A stretch of DNA of 64,000 nt, taken from assembly GCF_030816615.1 (NCBI RefSeq), contig NZ_JAUSYD010000001.1:2356001-2420000 (forward strand), read 5' to 3'. Below, one piece after another: positions 42,632-50,644 of this stretch (position 1 is its first letter; every line of letters starts with the position of its first letter). The notes below the pieces were generated by a model. It did no database searches. It was given only the letters and a program-made list of their open reading frames with translations, and had not been told where the DNA came from. The position numbers were made by a program, and so were the translations under genes. The DNA comes from Streptomyces sp. B1I3. Its GTDB lineage: Bacteria > Actinomycetota > Actinomycetes > Streptomycetales > Streptomycetaceae.

Positions 42632-43666
42632 ATGAACGCTCTGCACCCCTTTATCGCGGGGCTGCCCAAGGCCGAGCTCCATGTCCACCACGTCGGTTCC
42701 GCCTCGCCGCGCATCGTGGCCGAGCTCGCGGCCCACCACCCCGACTCCAAGGTCCCCACGGACCCTGAGGCGCTGACGGACTTCTTCACCTTCACCGACT
42801 TCGGGCACTTCATCGACGTGTACCTCTCGGTGGTGGACCTGATCCGCACGCCGGAGGACGTCCGGCTGCTGACCTTCGAGATCGCCCGGGACATGGCGCG
42901 GCAGAACATCCGGTACGCGGAACTGACCGTCACCCCGTTCAGTTCCACCCGCCGGGGCATCCCGGAGCAGGGCTTCATGGAGGCCATCGAGGACGCCCGC
43001 AAGGCCGCCGAGGCCGAACTCGGCGTGGTCCTGCGCTGGTGCTTCGACATCCCCGGCGAGGCGGGTCTGGAGGCCGCCGAGGAGACCACCCGTCTCGCGG
43101 TGGACCTGCGGCCCGAGGGGCTCGTCTCCTTCGGTCTCGGCGGGCCGGAGATCGGTGTGGACCGGCCGCAGTTCAAGCCGTACTTCGACCGGGCGATCGC
43201 CGAGGGTCTGCACTCCGTGCCGCACGCCGGGGAGACCACCGGTCCGCAGACCGTCTGGGACGCGCTGACCGCGCTGCGCGCCGAGCGCATCGGCCACGGC
43301 ACCAGCTCCGTCCAGGACCCCGGGCTTCTGGCGCACCTCGCCGAGCACCGCATCGCGCTGGAGGTCTGCCCGACGTCCAACATCGCGACCCGTGCCGTGA
43401 CGGACCTCGACCTGCACCCGGTGAAGGAGATGGTCGAGGCCGGCGTCCTCGTGACGATCAACAGTGACGACCCGCCGATGTTCGGCACCGACCTGAACAA
43501 CGAGTACGGGGTCGCGGCCCGGCTGCTCGGGCTCGACGAGCGGGGTGTCGCCGGGCTCGCGAAGAACGCCGTGGAGGCGTCGTTCCTCGACCCGGCCGGC
43601 AAGCGGGCCCTGACCGCCGAGATCGACACGTACACCACGAACTGGCTGGAGGCGCCCGGCCGGTGA
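42632..43666 (+). CDS. COG1816 deaminase, likely aminodeoxyfutalosine deaminase
   Basis: The 344-residue metal-dependent deaminase of the adenosine deaminase family has the N-terminal zinc HxH in ELHVHHVGS (about 15-23), a His in VPHAGET (about 195), the HGT segment IGHGTS (about 215) and the catalytic NSDDPPMFGT (about 275). Classical adenosine deaminases have HLHLDG-type openings; the HVHHVGS variant fits the actinobacterial group. As I recall, the S. avermitilis homologue Sav2595 deaminates 6-aminodeoxyfutalosine in menaquinone synthesis. That activity is the better guess here, with no menaquinone genes nearby. Confidence 0.8.
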   Translation: MNALHPFIAGLPKAELHVHHVGSASPRIVAELAAHHPDSKVPTDPEALTDFFTFTDFGHFIDVYLSVVDLIRTPEDVRLLTFEIARDMARQNIRYAELTVTPFSSTRRGIPEQGFMEAIEDARKAAEAELGVVLRWCFDIPGEAGLEAAEETTRLAVDLRPEGLVSFGLGGPEIGVDRPQFKPYFDRAIAEGLHSVPHAGETTGPQTVWDALTALRAERIGHGTSSVQDPGLLAHLAEHRIALEVCPTSNIATRAVTDLDLHPVKEMVEAGVLVTINSDDPPMFGTDLNNEYGVAARLLGLDERGVAGLAKNAVEASFLDPAGKRALTAEIDTYTTNWLEAPGR

Positions 43667-43689
43667 CCCCCGCTGGTCACAATGGCCCC

Positions 43690-44442
43690 ATGGACACCAC
43701 CGTCACGGCCGTGGCACACCGCGGCGACCCGTACCGCGCCCGCGAGAACACGCTTCCCTCGATCCGGTCCGCCGTCGACCGGGGGGCGGACGCGGTCGAG
43801 ATCGACGTCCGCGTGACCCGTGACGGGGTGCCCGTCCTCCTCCACGACTCCACCCTGGAGCGCCTGTGGGGACACGACATCCGGCTGGACCATCTCGACC
43901 ACCGGGATCTGACCGAGATGACCCGGGGCGGCGTGCCCACCCTGCGCGAGGCGCTGCTGGCCACGGAGAGCCACCGGATCATGGTCGATCTGCCCGGCTC
44001 CACGGACGCGTCGGTGCGCAGGGTCGTCGACGTGGTGCGCGAGTGCGGGGCCGCCGAGAGGGCGTACTACTGCGCCGGCACCCAGGCCATGCTCCGGGTG
44101 CGCGACGCCGACCCGTCCGCCGAGATCGCACTGACCTGGACCACGCCGGCTCCTCCGCGCCCCGTACTCCTCGCGGCCGTGCGGCCACGCTGGCTGAACT
44201 ACCGCTTCGGCCTGGTGGACCGGGAACTGACGGACCGTGTCCACCGCGACGGGCTGCTGGTCTCCGCCTGGACCGCCGACACCAGGCGGACGATGCGCCG
44301 GCTCCTGTCGTACGGCGTCGACTCGATCACCACCAACCGCATCGACGCCCTGCGCTCTCTGCTGACCGCCGCCCCCCGGCCCGGCGGCTCCGGGCCCGGC
44401 GTCCCCCGGCCCGGAGCCGCCGGGCCCGGCGCCGTCGTCTGA
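43690..44442 (+). CDS. Glycerophosphodiester phosphodiesterase
   Basis: The 250-residue protein has the GDPD pattern: AHRGDPYRARENTLPSI (about 9-25) with the catalytic His-Arg, EIDVRVTRDGVPVLLHD (about 38-54) with metal and second-His residues, and the C-terminal VSAWTADTRRTMRRLLSYGVDSITTNR (about 195-221). It hydrolyses glycerophosphodiesters to glycerol 3-phosphate and an alcohol. An in-frame GTG at 43663, overlapping the previous stop with GGAGG upstream, is an alternative start. The tail is Pro/Gly-rich. Confidence 0.85.
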   Translation: MDTTVTAVAHRGDPYRARENTLPSIRSAVDRGADAVEIDVRVTRDGVPVLLHDSTLERLWGHDIRLDHLDHRDLTEMTRGGVPTLREALLATESHRIMVDLPGSTDASVRRVVDVVRECGAAERAYYCAGTQAMLRVRDADPSAEIALTWTTPAPPRPVLLAAVRPRWLNYRFGLVDRELTDRVHRDGLLVSAWTADTRRTMRRLLSYGVDSITTNRIDALRSLLTAAPRPGGSGPGVPRPGAAGPGAVV

Positions 44443-44507
44443 TCCGTCCGGCATCATGACCGGTGGCGAACTGCCCGTGATCCTCACCCGGCGCCCCAGG
44501 AGCAGAC

Positions 44508-45308
44508 GTGACCGAGCCCAGCCCTCGCACCGCACCCGCCCGCATACGGTCGGACATCGCCCACAACGCACGGGTGTGGAACTACTGGCTGGGCGGGGCG
44601 GACCATTACCCCGTGGACCGCGCGGTCGGGGACCGGGTCACCGAGATGTACCCGAGCATCGGCGAAGTGGCGCGCGCCGACCGGGAGTTCCTCGGCAGGG
44701 CGGTGCGCCATCTGGCCGGCGACGTGGGGATCGGCCAGTTCCTGGACATCGGCACCGGGCTGCCGACCGCGCACAACACCCATGAGGTCGCGCAGCACAC
44801 CGCCCCCCACGCCCGCGTCGTCTACGTCGACAACGATCCGGCCGTGCTGGCGCACGCGCGCTCCCTCCTCACCAGCTCTCCCGAGGGAGCCACCGCCTAC
44901 GTCGACGCGGACGCCCGCGACCCCGAGCGGATCCTGCGGGCCGCGGAGCCGACCCTGGACCTCCGCCGGCCGGTCGCGGTGACGATGCTCGGCATCCTCA
45001 ACTTCGTCCTGGACACCGCCGAGGCGCGGGGCATCGTGACGACGCTGATGGGCGCCCTGCCCTCGGGCAGCCACCTGGTGCTCACCCACCCGACGCTGGA
45101 GCTGGGCGGCGGGGGGAACGAGGCCGCGATGCGCTTCTGGAACGAGAACGCCACCCCGCCGATCACCGCCCGCGGCCGCTCCGAGTTCGTGTCGTTCATG
45201 GACGGCCTGGACATCCTGGCACCCGGTGTCGTGTCCTGCTCCCGCTGGCGCGCCGCACCCGGCAGCCCCGCCGTCGCACAGTTCGGCGCGGTGGCACGGA
45301 AGCCCTGA
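44508..45308 (+). CDS. SAM-dependent methyltransferase (DUF574-type)
   Basis: The 266-residue protein begins at GTG with AGGAG upstream. The SAM motif is QFLDIGTGLPTAHNTHEVAQ (about 78-97), followed by VVYVDNDPAVLAHAR (about 105-119) with the acidic residue for the ribose. The N-terminal IAHNARVWNYWLGGADHYPVD (about 17-37) is the hallmark of the large Streptomyces DUF574/S-adenosyl methyltransferase family. Substrates are unknown. It follows the phosphodiesterase gene by 65 bases. Confidence 0.85.
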   Translation: MTEPSPRTAPARIRSDIAHNARVWNYWLGGADHYPVDRAVGDRVTEMYPSIGEVARADREFLGRAVRHLAGDVGIGQFLDIGTGLPTAHNTHEVAQHTAPHARVVYVDNDPAVLAHARSLLTSSPEGATAYVDADARDPERILRAAEPTLDLRRPVAVTMLGILNFVLDTAEARGIVTTLMGALPSGSHLVLTHPTLELGGGGNEAAMRFWNENATPPITARGRSEFVSFMDGLDILAPGVVSCSRWRAAPGSPAVAQFGAVARKP

Positions 45309-45476
45309 TGCCGGCACGGGGGGAAGTACCGCGAGGGGCCGGGCGGAAGGTGTGGGAGGGGATGCGGCGGCGGATGCCCGGGCTCCGGAGAGGCCGCGTG
45401 CACCCGGGCCGCGGGGCCGAAGTGCGTGTGACCCGGGTCGGCGCCACCCGGGCCACGGGGTCGCGGGCCGCTGGAC

Positions 45477-46016
45477 TCAGGCCGCGGGGAGGGGCGTCGG
45501 GGTTCCTGCCGGCGCACCCTCCAGCGCCTCCAGCCGCTTGGTCATGCGCCGCACGACGAGCAGCGGGACGACACCGAAGACCCCGAAGGACATGTCGATG
45601 ACGGACCACCAGGCGGGGATGTCCCGGATCGGGCCGCAGATCAGGGCCAGCGGGATGATCCCGGCGCAGGCGATCATGCCGAACTCGACGACCCAGATGT
45701 TGCGGACCGGGTCGCGGTAGGGCCCGTAGAAGGCGACGGCGATGACGAGGTGGGCGAAGGCCAGCCAGTCGGTGCCGTACAGCACGAAGGGGTGGTTCGC
45801 GTCCGTCTCGTCGAGGCCGGTGCGGACCCTGGTGATCCACTCCGCCAGGGCCGGGAAGTGCTCGGGTACGGGGGAGGCGGAGGAGTTCAGCAAATCCTCG
45901 GCCCAGTGGAGTTCGTGGACCAGCGGGAAGGCGGTCAGCCCGCTGAGCACCAGACAGACGATGAAGGCGGCCAACCACACGCGTATGCGCCTCAGCAGGG
46001 CGCGTCGCTCGCTCAT
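45477..46016 (-). CDS. Small four-pass membrane protein, function unknown
   Basis: The 179-residue protein has hydrophobic segments at about 12-33 (VWLAAFIVCLVLSGLTAF), 82-98 (WLAFAHLVIAVAFYG), 108-128 (VVEFGMIACAGIIPLALICG) and 137-155 (WSVIDMSFGVFGVVPLLVV), and a basic end. No functional motif is seen. The neighbourhood gives no clue. Confidence 0.65.
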   Translation of the reverse strand: MSERRALLRRIRVWLAAFIVCLVLSGLTAFPLVHELHWAEDLLNSSASPVPEHFPALAEWITRVRTGLDETDANHPFVLYGTDWLAFAHLVIAVAFYGPYRDPVRNIWVVEFGMIACAGIIPLALICGPIRDIPAWWSVIDMSFGVFGVVPLLVVRRMTKRLEALEGAPAGTPTPLPAA

Positions 46017-46107
46017 GCCCGCAGCGTACGCCCATCATGAACACGTTCAATTACGGGGGCGACCGCCGGAGTTCGGCGGCTGCCGGCCGGTGCCCCGGCC
46101 CACGCGG

Positions 46108-46135
46108 ACGGCCCCGGGCCGGAGCCCGGGGCCGT
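46108..46135 (-). terminator. Terminator downstream of the second aldehyde dehydrogenase
   Basis: A 12-bp perfect stem (46108-46119 with 46124-46135) and 4-base loop, separated from the gene's stop by the 8-bp tandem repeat. Confidence 0.8.
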
Positions 46136-46146
46136 TCGCGCGGATG

Positions 46147-46213
46147 CTGCGGTGCTGCGGTGCTGCGGTGCTGCGGTGCAGCGGTGCAGCGGTGCAGCGG
46201 TGCAGCGGTGCAG
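46147..46213. repeat. 8-bp tandem repeat, eight copies
   Basis: Four copies of CTGCGGTG (46147-46178) are followed by four of CAGCGGTG (46179-46210) and a partial CAG. It lies within the 3' untranslated region of the aldehyde dehydrogenase. The copy number could vary by slippage. Confidence 0.9.
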
Positions 46214-46217
46214 GGTG

Positions 46218-47657
46218 TCAGCCGTCGAGCGACGTCATCACGTGCTTGATGCGCGTGTAGTCCTCGAAGCCGTACGCGGAGAGGTCCTTGCCGTAGCCGG
46301 ACTTCTTGAATCCGCCGTGCGGCATCTCGGCGACGAGCGGGATGTGGGTGTTGATCCACACGCAGCCGAAGTCGAGGTTCTTGGACATCCGCATCGCGCG
46401 GGCGTGGTCCTTCGTCCAGACCGAGGAGGCCAGCGCGTACTCCACGCCGTTGGCGTACGTCAGCGCCTGCGCCTCGTCAGTGAAGGACTGGACGGTGATG
46501 ACGGGACCGAAGACCTCGTGCTGGATGATCTCGTCGTCCTGCTCGAGACCGGAGACGACGGTAGGGGCGTAGAAGTAACCCTTGTCGCCGACCCGGTGCC
46601 CGCCGGCCTCGACCTTGGCGTGCGCGGGGAGCCGCTCGATGAACCCGCTGACCTGGGCGAGCTGGTTGGCGTTGTTGAGCGGGCCGTACAGCACGTCCTC
46701 TTCGTCCGGCGCGCCGGTCTTGGTGTCGGCCGCCGCCTTGGCCAGGGCGGCGACGAACTCGTCGTGGACCGACTCGTGGACCATGACGCGGGTCGCCGCG
46801 GTGCAGTCCTGCCCGGCGTTGAAGTAGCCGGCGACAGAGATGCCCTCGACGGCCTTGGGGATGTCGGCGTCCTCGAAGACGACGACCGGCGCCTTGCCGC
46901 CGAGCTCCAGGTGGACACGCTTGACGTCCTTGGCCGCGGACTCGGCGACCTGCATGCCGGCCCGCACGGAACCGGTGATGGAGGCCATCGCGGGGATCCG
47001 GTGCTCGACCATCGCGCGGCCCGTGTCGCGGTCGCCGCAGATGACGTTGAAGACGCCCTTGGGCAGGATCTGCCCGATGATCTCCGCGATCAGCACGGTC
47101 GACGCCGGGGTGGTGTCGGACGGCTTGATCACGACGGTGTTGCCTGCGGCGAGCGCCGGGGCGAACTTCCAGACCGCCATCATCATCGGGTAGTTCCACG
47201 GGGCGACCTGCGCGCAGACGCCCACCGGCTCCCGGCGCACGATCGAGGTCAGGCCCTCCATGTACTCGCCCGCCGAGCGGCCCTCGAGCAGCCGGGCGGC
47301 CCCCGCGAAGAAGCGGATCTGGTCCACCATCGGCGGGATCTCTTCGGTGCGGGTGAGCTCCAGCGGCTTGCCGGTGTTCTCCGACTCCGCCGCGATGAGG
47401 TCCTCCGCCCGCTCCTCGAAGGCGTCCGCGATCTTCAGCAGTGCCTTCTGGCGTTCGGCGGGCGTCACGTCCCGCCAGGCGGGGAACGCGGCCGCGGCCG
47501 CTTCCATGGCGGCATCGACGTCGGCCTGTCCGGAGAGCGGGGAGGTCGCGTAGACCTCTTCCGTCACCGGGTTGACCACGTCGATGGTCCGCCCGTCCGC
47601 GGCGTCCCGGAACTCTCCGTTGATGTAGTTGCGCAGACGGCGCACCTCGGTGGTCAC
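46218..47657 (-). CDS. Gamma-aminobutyraldehyde dehydrogenase-type enzyme, second copy
   Basis: The 479-residue protein starts at GTG (VTTEVRRLRNYINGEF) with AGGAGG seven bases upstream. The motifs are APWNYPMMMAVWK (about 150), LELGGKAPVVVF (about 250) with the catalytic Glu, NAGQDCTAATR (about 285) with the catalytic Cys, and PHGGFKKSGYGKDLS (about 450). It is close to the enzyme at 39513 and is divergent from the Lrp regulator and the aminotransferase. Likely role: oxidation of aminoaldehydes made by that aminotransferase. Confidence 0.87.
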   Translation of the reverse strand: MTTEVRRLRNYINGEFRDAADGRTIDVVNPVTEEVYATSPLSGQADVDAAMEAAAAAFPAWRDVTPAERQKALLKIADAFEERAEDLIAAESENTGKPLELTRTEEIPPMVDQIRFFAGAARLLEGRSAGEYMEGLTSIVRREPVGVCAQVAPWNYPMMMAVWKFAPALAAGNTVVIKPSDTTPASTVLIAEIIGQILPKGVFNVICGDRDTGRAMVEHRIPAMASITGSVRAGMQVAESAAKDVKRVHLELGGKAPVVVFEDADIPKAVEGISVAGYFNAGQDCTAATRVMVHESVHDEFVAALAKAAADTKTGAPDEEDVLYGPLNNANQLAQVSGFIERLPAHAKVEAGGHRVGDKGYFYAPTVVSGLEQDDEIIQHEVFGPVITVQSFTDEAQALTYANGVEYALASSVWTKDHARAMRMSKNLDFGCVWINTHIPLVAEMPHGGFKKSGYGKDLSAYGFEDYTRIKHVMTSLDG

Positions 47658-47834
47658 AACCACCCCTCCTGTCGGCTGTCCGATGGGTGAGACATCCACC
47701 CTAAACGGTCCGGTGACGCTTTCGACATACCCAACCCTCGGGAACTTCGGATTCAGTTAGATCAGGGCACTCAAACAACGAATTTCATCGATCCGGGGTT
47801 GCCAGACAGACGAGTCTCGGTGCAGAGTGGGTGC

Positions 47835-48326
47835 GTGGCCAGTCGTAGCGCAGACTCCAGGACCGGGAACGGATCGTCACCAGCGGTCGATGCCGTCTCC
47901 CTCGCGATCATCGAGCAGCTCCAGGAGGACGGACGCCGTCCGTACGCCGCGATCGGCAAGGCCGTGGGCCTCTCCGAAGCGGCTGTACGCCAGCGCGTGC
48001 AGAAGCTGCTCGACCAGGGCGTGATGCAGATCGTCGCCGTCACGGACCCGCTCACCGTGGGTCTGCGGCGCCAGGCGATGGTCGGCATCAACGTCGAGGG
48101 CGACCTCGACCCCGTGGCCGAGGCCCTGGCGGCCATGGCCGAGTGCGAGTACGTGGTCATGACCGCGGGCTCCTTCGACCTGATGGTGGAGATCGTCTGC
48201 GAGGACGACGACCACCTGCTGGAGACGATCAACAAACGCATCCGGGCCATCCCCGGAGTGCGCTCCACCGAGAGCTTCGTCTACCTCAAGCTCAAGAAGC
48301 AGACCTATATGTGGGGAACCCGATAG
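47835..48326 (+). CDS. Lrp/AsnC family transcriptional regulator
   Basis: The 163-residue protein has an N-terminal helix-turn-helix (IIEQLQEDGRRPYAAIGKAVGLSEAAVRQRVQKLLDQGV, about residues 25-65, with the recognition helix in the last third) and a C-terminal RAM ligand domain (AMVGINVEGDLDPVAEALAAM, then VVMTAGSFDLMVEIVCEDDDHLLETI). It starts at a GTG chosen as the usual beginning of the family; a longer TTG start is possible. Its stop is two bases before the aminotransferase start, so the two are cotranscribed, and it is divergent from the aldehyde dehydrogenase it likely regulates. Confidence 0.87.
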   Translation: MASRSADSRTGNGSSPAVDAVSLAIIEQLQEDGRRPYAAIGKAVGLSEAAVRQRVQKLLDQGVMQIVAVTDPLTVGLRRQAMVGINVEGDLDPVAEALAAMAECEYVVMTAGSFDLMVEIVCEDDDHLLETINKRIRAIPGVRSTESFVYLKLKKQTYMWGTR

Positions 48327-48328
48327 CC

Positions 48329-49690
48329 GTGAGCAAGGACCTCAGCCGAACCGCGTACGACCACCTGTGGATGCACTTCACCCGCATGTCGGACTACGAG
48401 AACGCGCCCGTTCCCACCATCGTGCGTGGCGAGGGCACCTACATCTTCGACGACAAGGGCAAGCGCTACCTCGACGGCCTCTCCGGCCTGTTCGTGGTCA
48501 ACGCGGGCCACGGCCGTCACGAGCTCGCCGAGGCGGCGTACAAGCAGGGGCAGGAGCTCGCCTTCTTCCCGGTGTGGTCGTACGCCCACCCGAAGGCGGT
48601 CGAGCTCGCCGAGCGGCTCGCGGACTACGCCCCGGGCGACCTCAACAAGGTCTTCTTCACCACCGGCGGCGGCGAGGCCGTGGAGACGGCCTGGAAGCTG
48701 GCCAAGCAGTACTTCAAGCTCAAGGGCAAGCCGACCAAGTACAAGGTCATCTCGCGTGCGGTCGCCTACCACGGCACCCCGCAGGGCGCCCTGTCGATCA
48801 CCGGCCTGCCGGCGCTGAAGGCCCCCTTCGAGCCGCTGGTCCCCGGCGCGCACAAGGTGCCGAACACCAACATCTACCGCGCCCCGCTCTTCGGTGACGA
48901 CCCGGAGGCCTTCGGCCGCTGGGCCGCCGACCAGATCGAGCAGGAGATCCTCTTCGAGGGCCCGGACACCGTGGCGGCCGTCTTCCTGGAGCCCGTCCAG
49001 AACGCCGGCGGCTGTTTCCCGCCGCCGCCCGGATACTTCCAGCGCGTGCGCGAGATATGCGACAAGTACGACGTACTGCTCGTCTCCGACGAGGTCATCT
49101 GCGCCTTCGGCCGCCTCGGCACGATGTTCGCCTGTGACAAGTTCGACTACGTGCCGGACATGATCACCTGCGCCAAGGGCATGACGTCGGGCTACTCCCC
49201 GATCGGCGCCTGCATCATCTCCGACCGGCTGGCCGAGCCGTTCTACGAGGGCGACAACACCTTCCTGCACGGCTACACCTTCGGCGGCCACCCGGTCTCC
49301 GCCGCGGTCGGTCTCGCCAACCTCGACATCTTCGAGCGCGAGGGCCTCAACCAGCACGTCCTCGACAACGAGAACGCCTTCCTCACCACGCTCCAGAAGC
49401 TGCACGACCTGCCGATCGTCGGCGACGTACGCGGCAACGGCTTCTTCTACGGCATCGAGCTGGTGAAGGACAAGGCCACCAAGGAGACGTTCACCGACGA
49501 GGAGACCGAGCGCGTCCTGTACGGCTTCCTCTCCAAGGCGCTGTACGACAACGGCCTCTACTGCCGCGCCGACGACCGCGGTGATCCGGTCGTCCAGCTC
49601 GCGCCGCCGCTGATCTCCGACCAGTCGACCTTCGACGAGATCGAGGGCATCCTGCGGGCCGTCCTGACGGAGGCCTGGACGAAGCTCTGA
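48329..49690 (+). CDS. Class III PLP-dependent aminotransferase, probable polyamine/omega-amino transaminase
   Basis: The 453-residue protein starts at GTG two bases after the Lrp stop. FFTTGGGEAVETAWKLAKQY (about 110-129) holds the cofactor phosphate; SRAVAYHGTPQGALSITG is the next element. VSDEVICAFGRLGTMFA (about 250-266) has the PLP Asp, and MITCAKGMTSGYSPIGA (about 276-292) has the Schiff-base Lys. The HGYTFGGHPVSAAVGLANLD segment fits omega-transaminases such as putrescine or beta-alanine/pyruvate enzymes. Paired with an aldehyde dehydrogenase and Lrp regulator, it probably initiates amine breakdown. Confidence 0.87.
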   Translation: MSKDLSRTAYDHLWMHFTRMSDYENAPVPTIVRGEGTYIFDDKGKRYLDGLSGLFVVNAGHGRHELAEAAYKQGQELAFFPVWSYAHPKAVELAERLADYAPGDLNKVFFTTGGGEAVETAWKLAKQYFKLKGKPTKYKVISRAVAYHGTPQGALSITGLPALKAPFEPLVPGAHKVPNTNIYRAPLFGDDPEAFGRWAADQIEQEILFEGPDTVAAVFLEPVQNAGGCFPPPPGYFQRVREICDKYDVLLVSDEVICAFGRLGTMFACDKFDYVPDMITCAKGMTSGYSPIGACIISDRLAEPFYEGDNTFLHGYTFGGHPVSAAVGLANLDIFEREGLNQHVLDNENAFLTTLQKLHDLPIVGDVRGNGFFYGIELVKDKATKETFTDEETERVLYGFLSKALYDNGLYCRADDRGDPVVQLAPPLISDQSTFDEIEGILRAVLTEAWTKL

Positions 49691-49745
49691 CCGCTCTCCG
49701 GCGACCGGCACCACCGGTCCCGGCAGTCATTTCATACGGTCCACT

Positions 49746-49811
49746 GCGGCCCGGATGCACCCGTTCGAGTGAGAAGGGGAGTGTCCGGGCCGCGTGCTGT
49801 GCCGACACTCC
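49746..49811 (+). terminator. Two overlapping hairpins downstream of the aminotransferase
   Basis: GCGGCCCGGA (49746-49755) can pair with TCCGGGCCGC (49784-49793). Alternatively GGAGTGTC (49778-49785) can pair with GACACTCC (49804-49811). The two share bases 49784-49785 and would compete. They may simply be terminators. Confidence 0.5.
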
Positions 49812-49859
49812 GGTCCGACTACCTAGCGTGCCCTGTGACCGATCGGCCTTGTTTTCGTT

Positions 49860-49873
49860 CCCCCGTACGGGGG
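49860..49873. promoter_or_regulatory. Perfect 14-bp palindrome upstream of the ABC ATPase gene
   Basis: CCCCCGTACGGGGG, 33 bases before the ATG, in an otherwise mixed sequence. It could be an operator for a metal- or drug-responsive regulator; the regulator is not known. Confidence 0.5.
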
Positions 49874-49906
49874 ATGTGACATCTGATCCGAACCGAGGTG
49901 TACGCC

Positions 49907-50644
49907 ATGGTTGCCCCGTCGGACAACGACGTGATCTGGGCACGTTCCCTGCAGCACTCCCACAACGGATCCCCGGGGCTCGGCGGTGTGTCCCTCGGTG
50001 TCCGCAGCGGCGAGGTCCTCGCCGTGACGGGTCCTCGCGGGAGCGGTAAGACGACGCTCCTGCACTGCCTCTCCGGCCAGCTGGTGCCCCAGGAGGGCGA
50101 GGTCTGGTTCGACGGCGTCCCCGTGCACACGATGGGCCCGCGACTGCGGGAGCAGCTGCGCCGCGACCGCTTCGGCTGGATCGCTGCCGAGCCCCAGCTC
50201 GTGCCGGAGCTGACCACCTGGGAGAACGCCGCCCTGCCGCTGCTGCTGCGCGGCGTCTCCCACCGGGCGGCGAAGAAGGCGGCGACCGAGTGGCTGGAGC
50301 GCCTCGACATCGGCCCGCTGGCCAAGAACCGGCCGCACACCCTGCTCCAGGCCCAGCGCCAGCGGATCTCCGTGGCACGTGCGCTGACCGCCTCGCCGTC
50401 CGTGATCTTCGCCGACGAGCCGACCGCCTCGCTGCACCGTGCCGAGCGGGCGCAGTTGCTGCGCACCCTCACCACCGCTGCGCGGTCCCACGGCATCACG
50501 GTCGTACTCGCCACCCACGACGCGGAGATCGCCGCCCTCGCCGACCGTACGGTCGCCCTGCTGGACGGCCGCCACGTCACCACCGTCGCCCTGCCCGCCG
50601 CGACCGATACGGAAGGCCGCTCGGCGTGCTCGCTCTCCGTCTGA
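49907..50644 (+). CDS. ABC-type ATPase with degenerate signature motif
   Basis: The 245-residue protein has an intact Walker A GPRGSGKTT (about 42-50) and Walker B SVIFADEPTAS (about 164-174), with a switch His in LATHDAEIAALAD. The signature normally read as LSGGQ appears as LLQAQRQRISVARAL (about 145-159), and the D-loop is SLH instead of SLD. The layout otherwise fits LolD/MacB-type exporters. Altered motifs suggest weak or modified ATPase cycling. The ATG at 49907 has GAGG upstream; a GTG nine bases earlier is possible. Confidence 0.83.
   Translation: MVAPSDNDVIWARSLQHSHNGSPGLGGVSLGVRSGEVLAVTGPRGSGKTTLLHCLSGQLVPQEGEVWFDGVPVHTMGPRLREQLRRDRFGWIAAEPQLVPELTTWENAALPLLLRGVSHRAAKKAATEWLERLDIGPLAKNRPHTLLQAQRQRISVARALTASPSVIFADEPTASLHRAERAQLLRTLTTAARSHGITVVLATHDAEIAALADRTVALLDGRHVTTVALPAATDTEGRSACSLSV

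Noticed and set aside
46147..46213. CRISPR-like repeat array
   Set aside because: The units are 8 bp with no spacers and no cas genes nearby; it is a simple tandem repeat.
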